Origin: Nitrospirota bacterium
Lineage (GTDB): Bacteria; Nitrospirota; Nitrospiria; SBBL01; JAADHI01
Assembly (NCBI GenBank): GCA_029261165.1
Contig: JAJDBV010000043.1
Span: 1 to 33,006 of the forward strand
DNA: 33,006 nucleotides
Direction: 5' to 3'
Shown here: positions 32,412 to 33,006 of the stretch, one piece after another
Numbering within the stretch: the stretch's first letter is position 1
Layout: the number at the start of each line of letters is the position of its first letter
The notes under the pieces: model-generated
Database searches by the model: none
The model's input: only the letters and a program-made list of their open reading frames with translations
Told to the model about the DNA's origin: nothing
Made by a program: the position numbers and the translations under genes

Positions 32412-33006
32412 ATGACTGTTTTTGATTCCATCACGCACTGGTTCTTTGATCGGGTTATTCTTGCACGACCACGCGCGGTGCTTGTCTTCCTTACGCTGTT
32501 TATCTCATTCGTCGGATACCAGGCAAAAGATTTCCGTCTGGATGCATCCGCCGATTCTTTGATCCTCGAAGACGACAAAGACCTTCATAACACACGAACG
32601 GCATACAAGCGCTACGGCCAGCAAGACTTTGTTGTCGTCACATATACCCCAAAAGAAGATCTTTTATCGGAGACAACTCTGAAAAACATCAAAAATTTGA
32701 GGGATGAACTCAAGGCCCTTGATGGTGTCTCTTCGGTCATTTCCCTTCTCGATGTCCCCCTGCTGGACAGCCCGCCCATCCCGATTAAGGAGTTATCCAG
32801 CACAATCATTACGCTTGGCTCACCTCAAGTCGACAAAGAACTGGCTAGGATTGAACTACAAAATAGCCCCATCTACCAAAACCTTGTAGTCAGCCCCGAC
32901 ATGAAGACAACGGCACTTCAGATTGTCTTTCCGAACAGCCTAGACGGAGATGAGCTAATAGAACGCCGCAGCATTTTCAGGAAAAAACAACAAGAAGGAA
33001 CCTTGT
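32412..33006 (+). CDS. RND/MMPL-family transporter, N-terminal part (continues past right edge)
   Basis: Open at the right edge, about 198 residues visible. It begins with one membrane helix (RAVLVFLTLFISFVGYQA, residues 21-38) and then a periplasmic domain starting FRLDASADSLILEDDKDL and YKRYGQQDFVVVTYTP, typical of MMPL/RND lipid exporters. Later VSSVISLLDVP also fits this family. It follows mlaC by 45 bp. HpnN, which transports hopanoids, has this arrangement beside HpnM, and so do uncharacterised MlaA-MlaC-RND loci. ATG at 32412 overlaps the stop of a seven-codon reading frame starting at 32392 (ATGA); no Shine-Dalgarno is obvious. The remaining membrane segments lie outside the window. 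Confidence 0.88.
   Translation, partial: MTVFDSITHWFFDRVILARPRAVLVFLTLFISFVGYQAKDFRLDASADSLILEDDKDLHNTRTAYKRYGQQDFVVVTYTPKEDLLSETTLKNIKNLRDELKALDGVSSVISLLDVPLLDSPPIPIKELSSTIITLGSPQVDKELARIELQNSPIYQNLVVSPDMKTTALQIVFPNSLDGDELIERRSIFRKKQQEGTL

Noticed and set aside
32392-32415. Seven-codon reading frame overlapping the start of the RND gene (ATGA)
   Set aside because: Too short to distinguish from chance and has no ribosome site; translational coupling is possible but not shown.

Overview
The window reads as chromosomal DNA of a Gram-negative (diderm) bacterium of moderate GC content. Outer-membrane lipid-transport genes (mlaA, mlaC), a lipoprotein, periplasmic peptidoglycan-hydrolase-type genes and a mixture of Nitrospirota- or deltaproteobacteria-like families support this. 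I cannot fix the taxon from sequence alone. No rRNA, tRNA, CRISPR array, insertion sequence or phage gene was found. The genes look like stable core and accessory metabolism rather than a mobile island.

Layout. (1) 1-4065, plus strand: degenerate repeats and a promoter, then a two-FHA-domain protein and a membrane-tethered Ser/Thr kinase whose N-terminal half is a solenoid of 13-residue repeats. (2) 8336-4083, minus strand: a sigma-54 promoter, an attenuator leader that fits the ANTAR antitermination RNA motif, a cytoplasmic NasA-type molybdoenzyme, and a fused DmsB-DmsC iron-sulfur/membrane-anchor protein. This looks like nitrogen-regulated, nitrate-induced nitrate assimilation fed from quinol. 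(3) 12838-8536, minus: MoxR ATPase, DUF58 protein and TgpA-like transglutaminase. (4) 15302-13102, minus: MinD-like ATPase, a J-like/HTH protein and a sulfite-oxidase-fold protein with a histidine-rich tail. (5) 16971-15547, minus: a Rossmann-GAF-GGDEF diguanylate cyclase. (6) 19130-17125, minus: a polytopic membrane protein coupled to a vWA lipoprotein, both of unknown function. (7) 20766-19396, minus: a LytM/M23 peptidase.

(8) 23933-21053, minus: TldD and TldE/PmbA, preceded by an acyl-CoA thioesterase (24539-24030). (9) 24880-26871, plus: an unknown protein, a VanZ-family protein and a ComF-family protein in overlapping order. (10) 26966-27786, plus: a CopZ-like HMA protein and a small parvulin, ending at a strong bidirectional terminator. 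(11) 29911-27893, minus: transketolase. (12) 30155-33006, plus: an exported SNase-like protein, then mlaA, mlaC and an RND/MMPL transporter that runs off the right edge.

The most interesting item is the leader of the nitrate-reductase-like operon. Two hairpins with A1/G4 hexaloops are mutually exclusive with a terminator hairpin, directly downstream of a sigma-54 promoter. Other points of interest are the 13-residue-repeat kinase, the nucleotide-binding-fold diguanylate cyclase, the uncharacterised membrane/vWA pair and the MlaA-MlaC-RND module. All functional calls come from reading motifs; no database search was possible.
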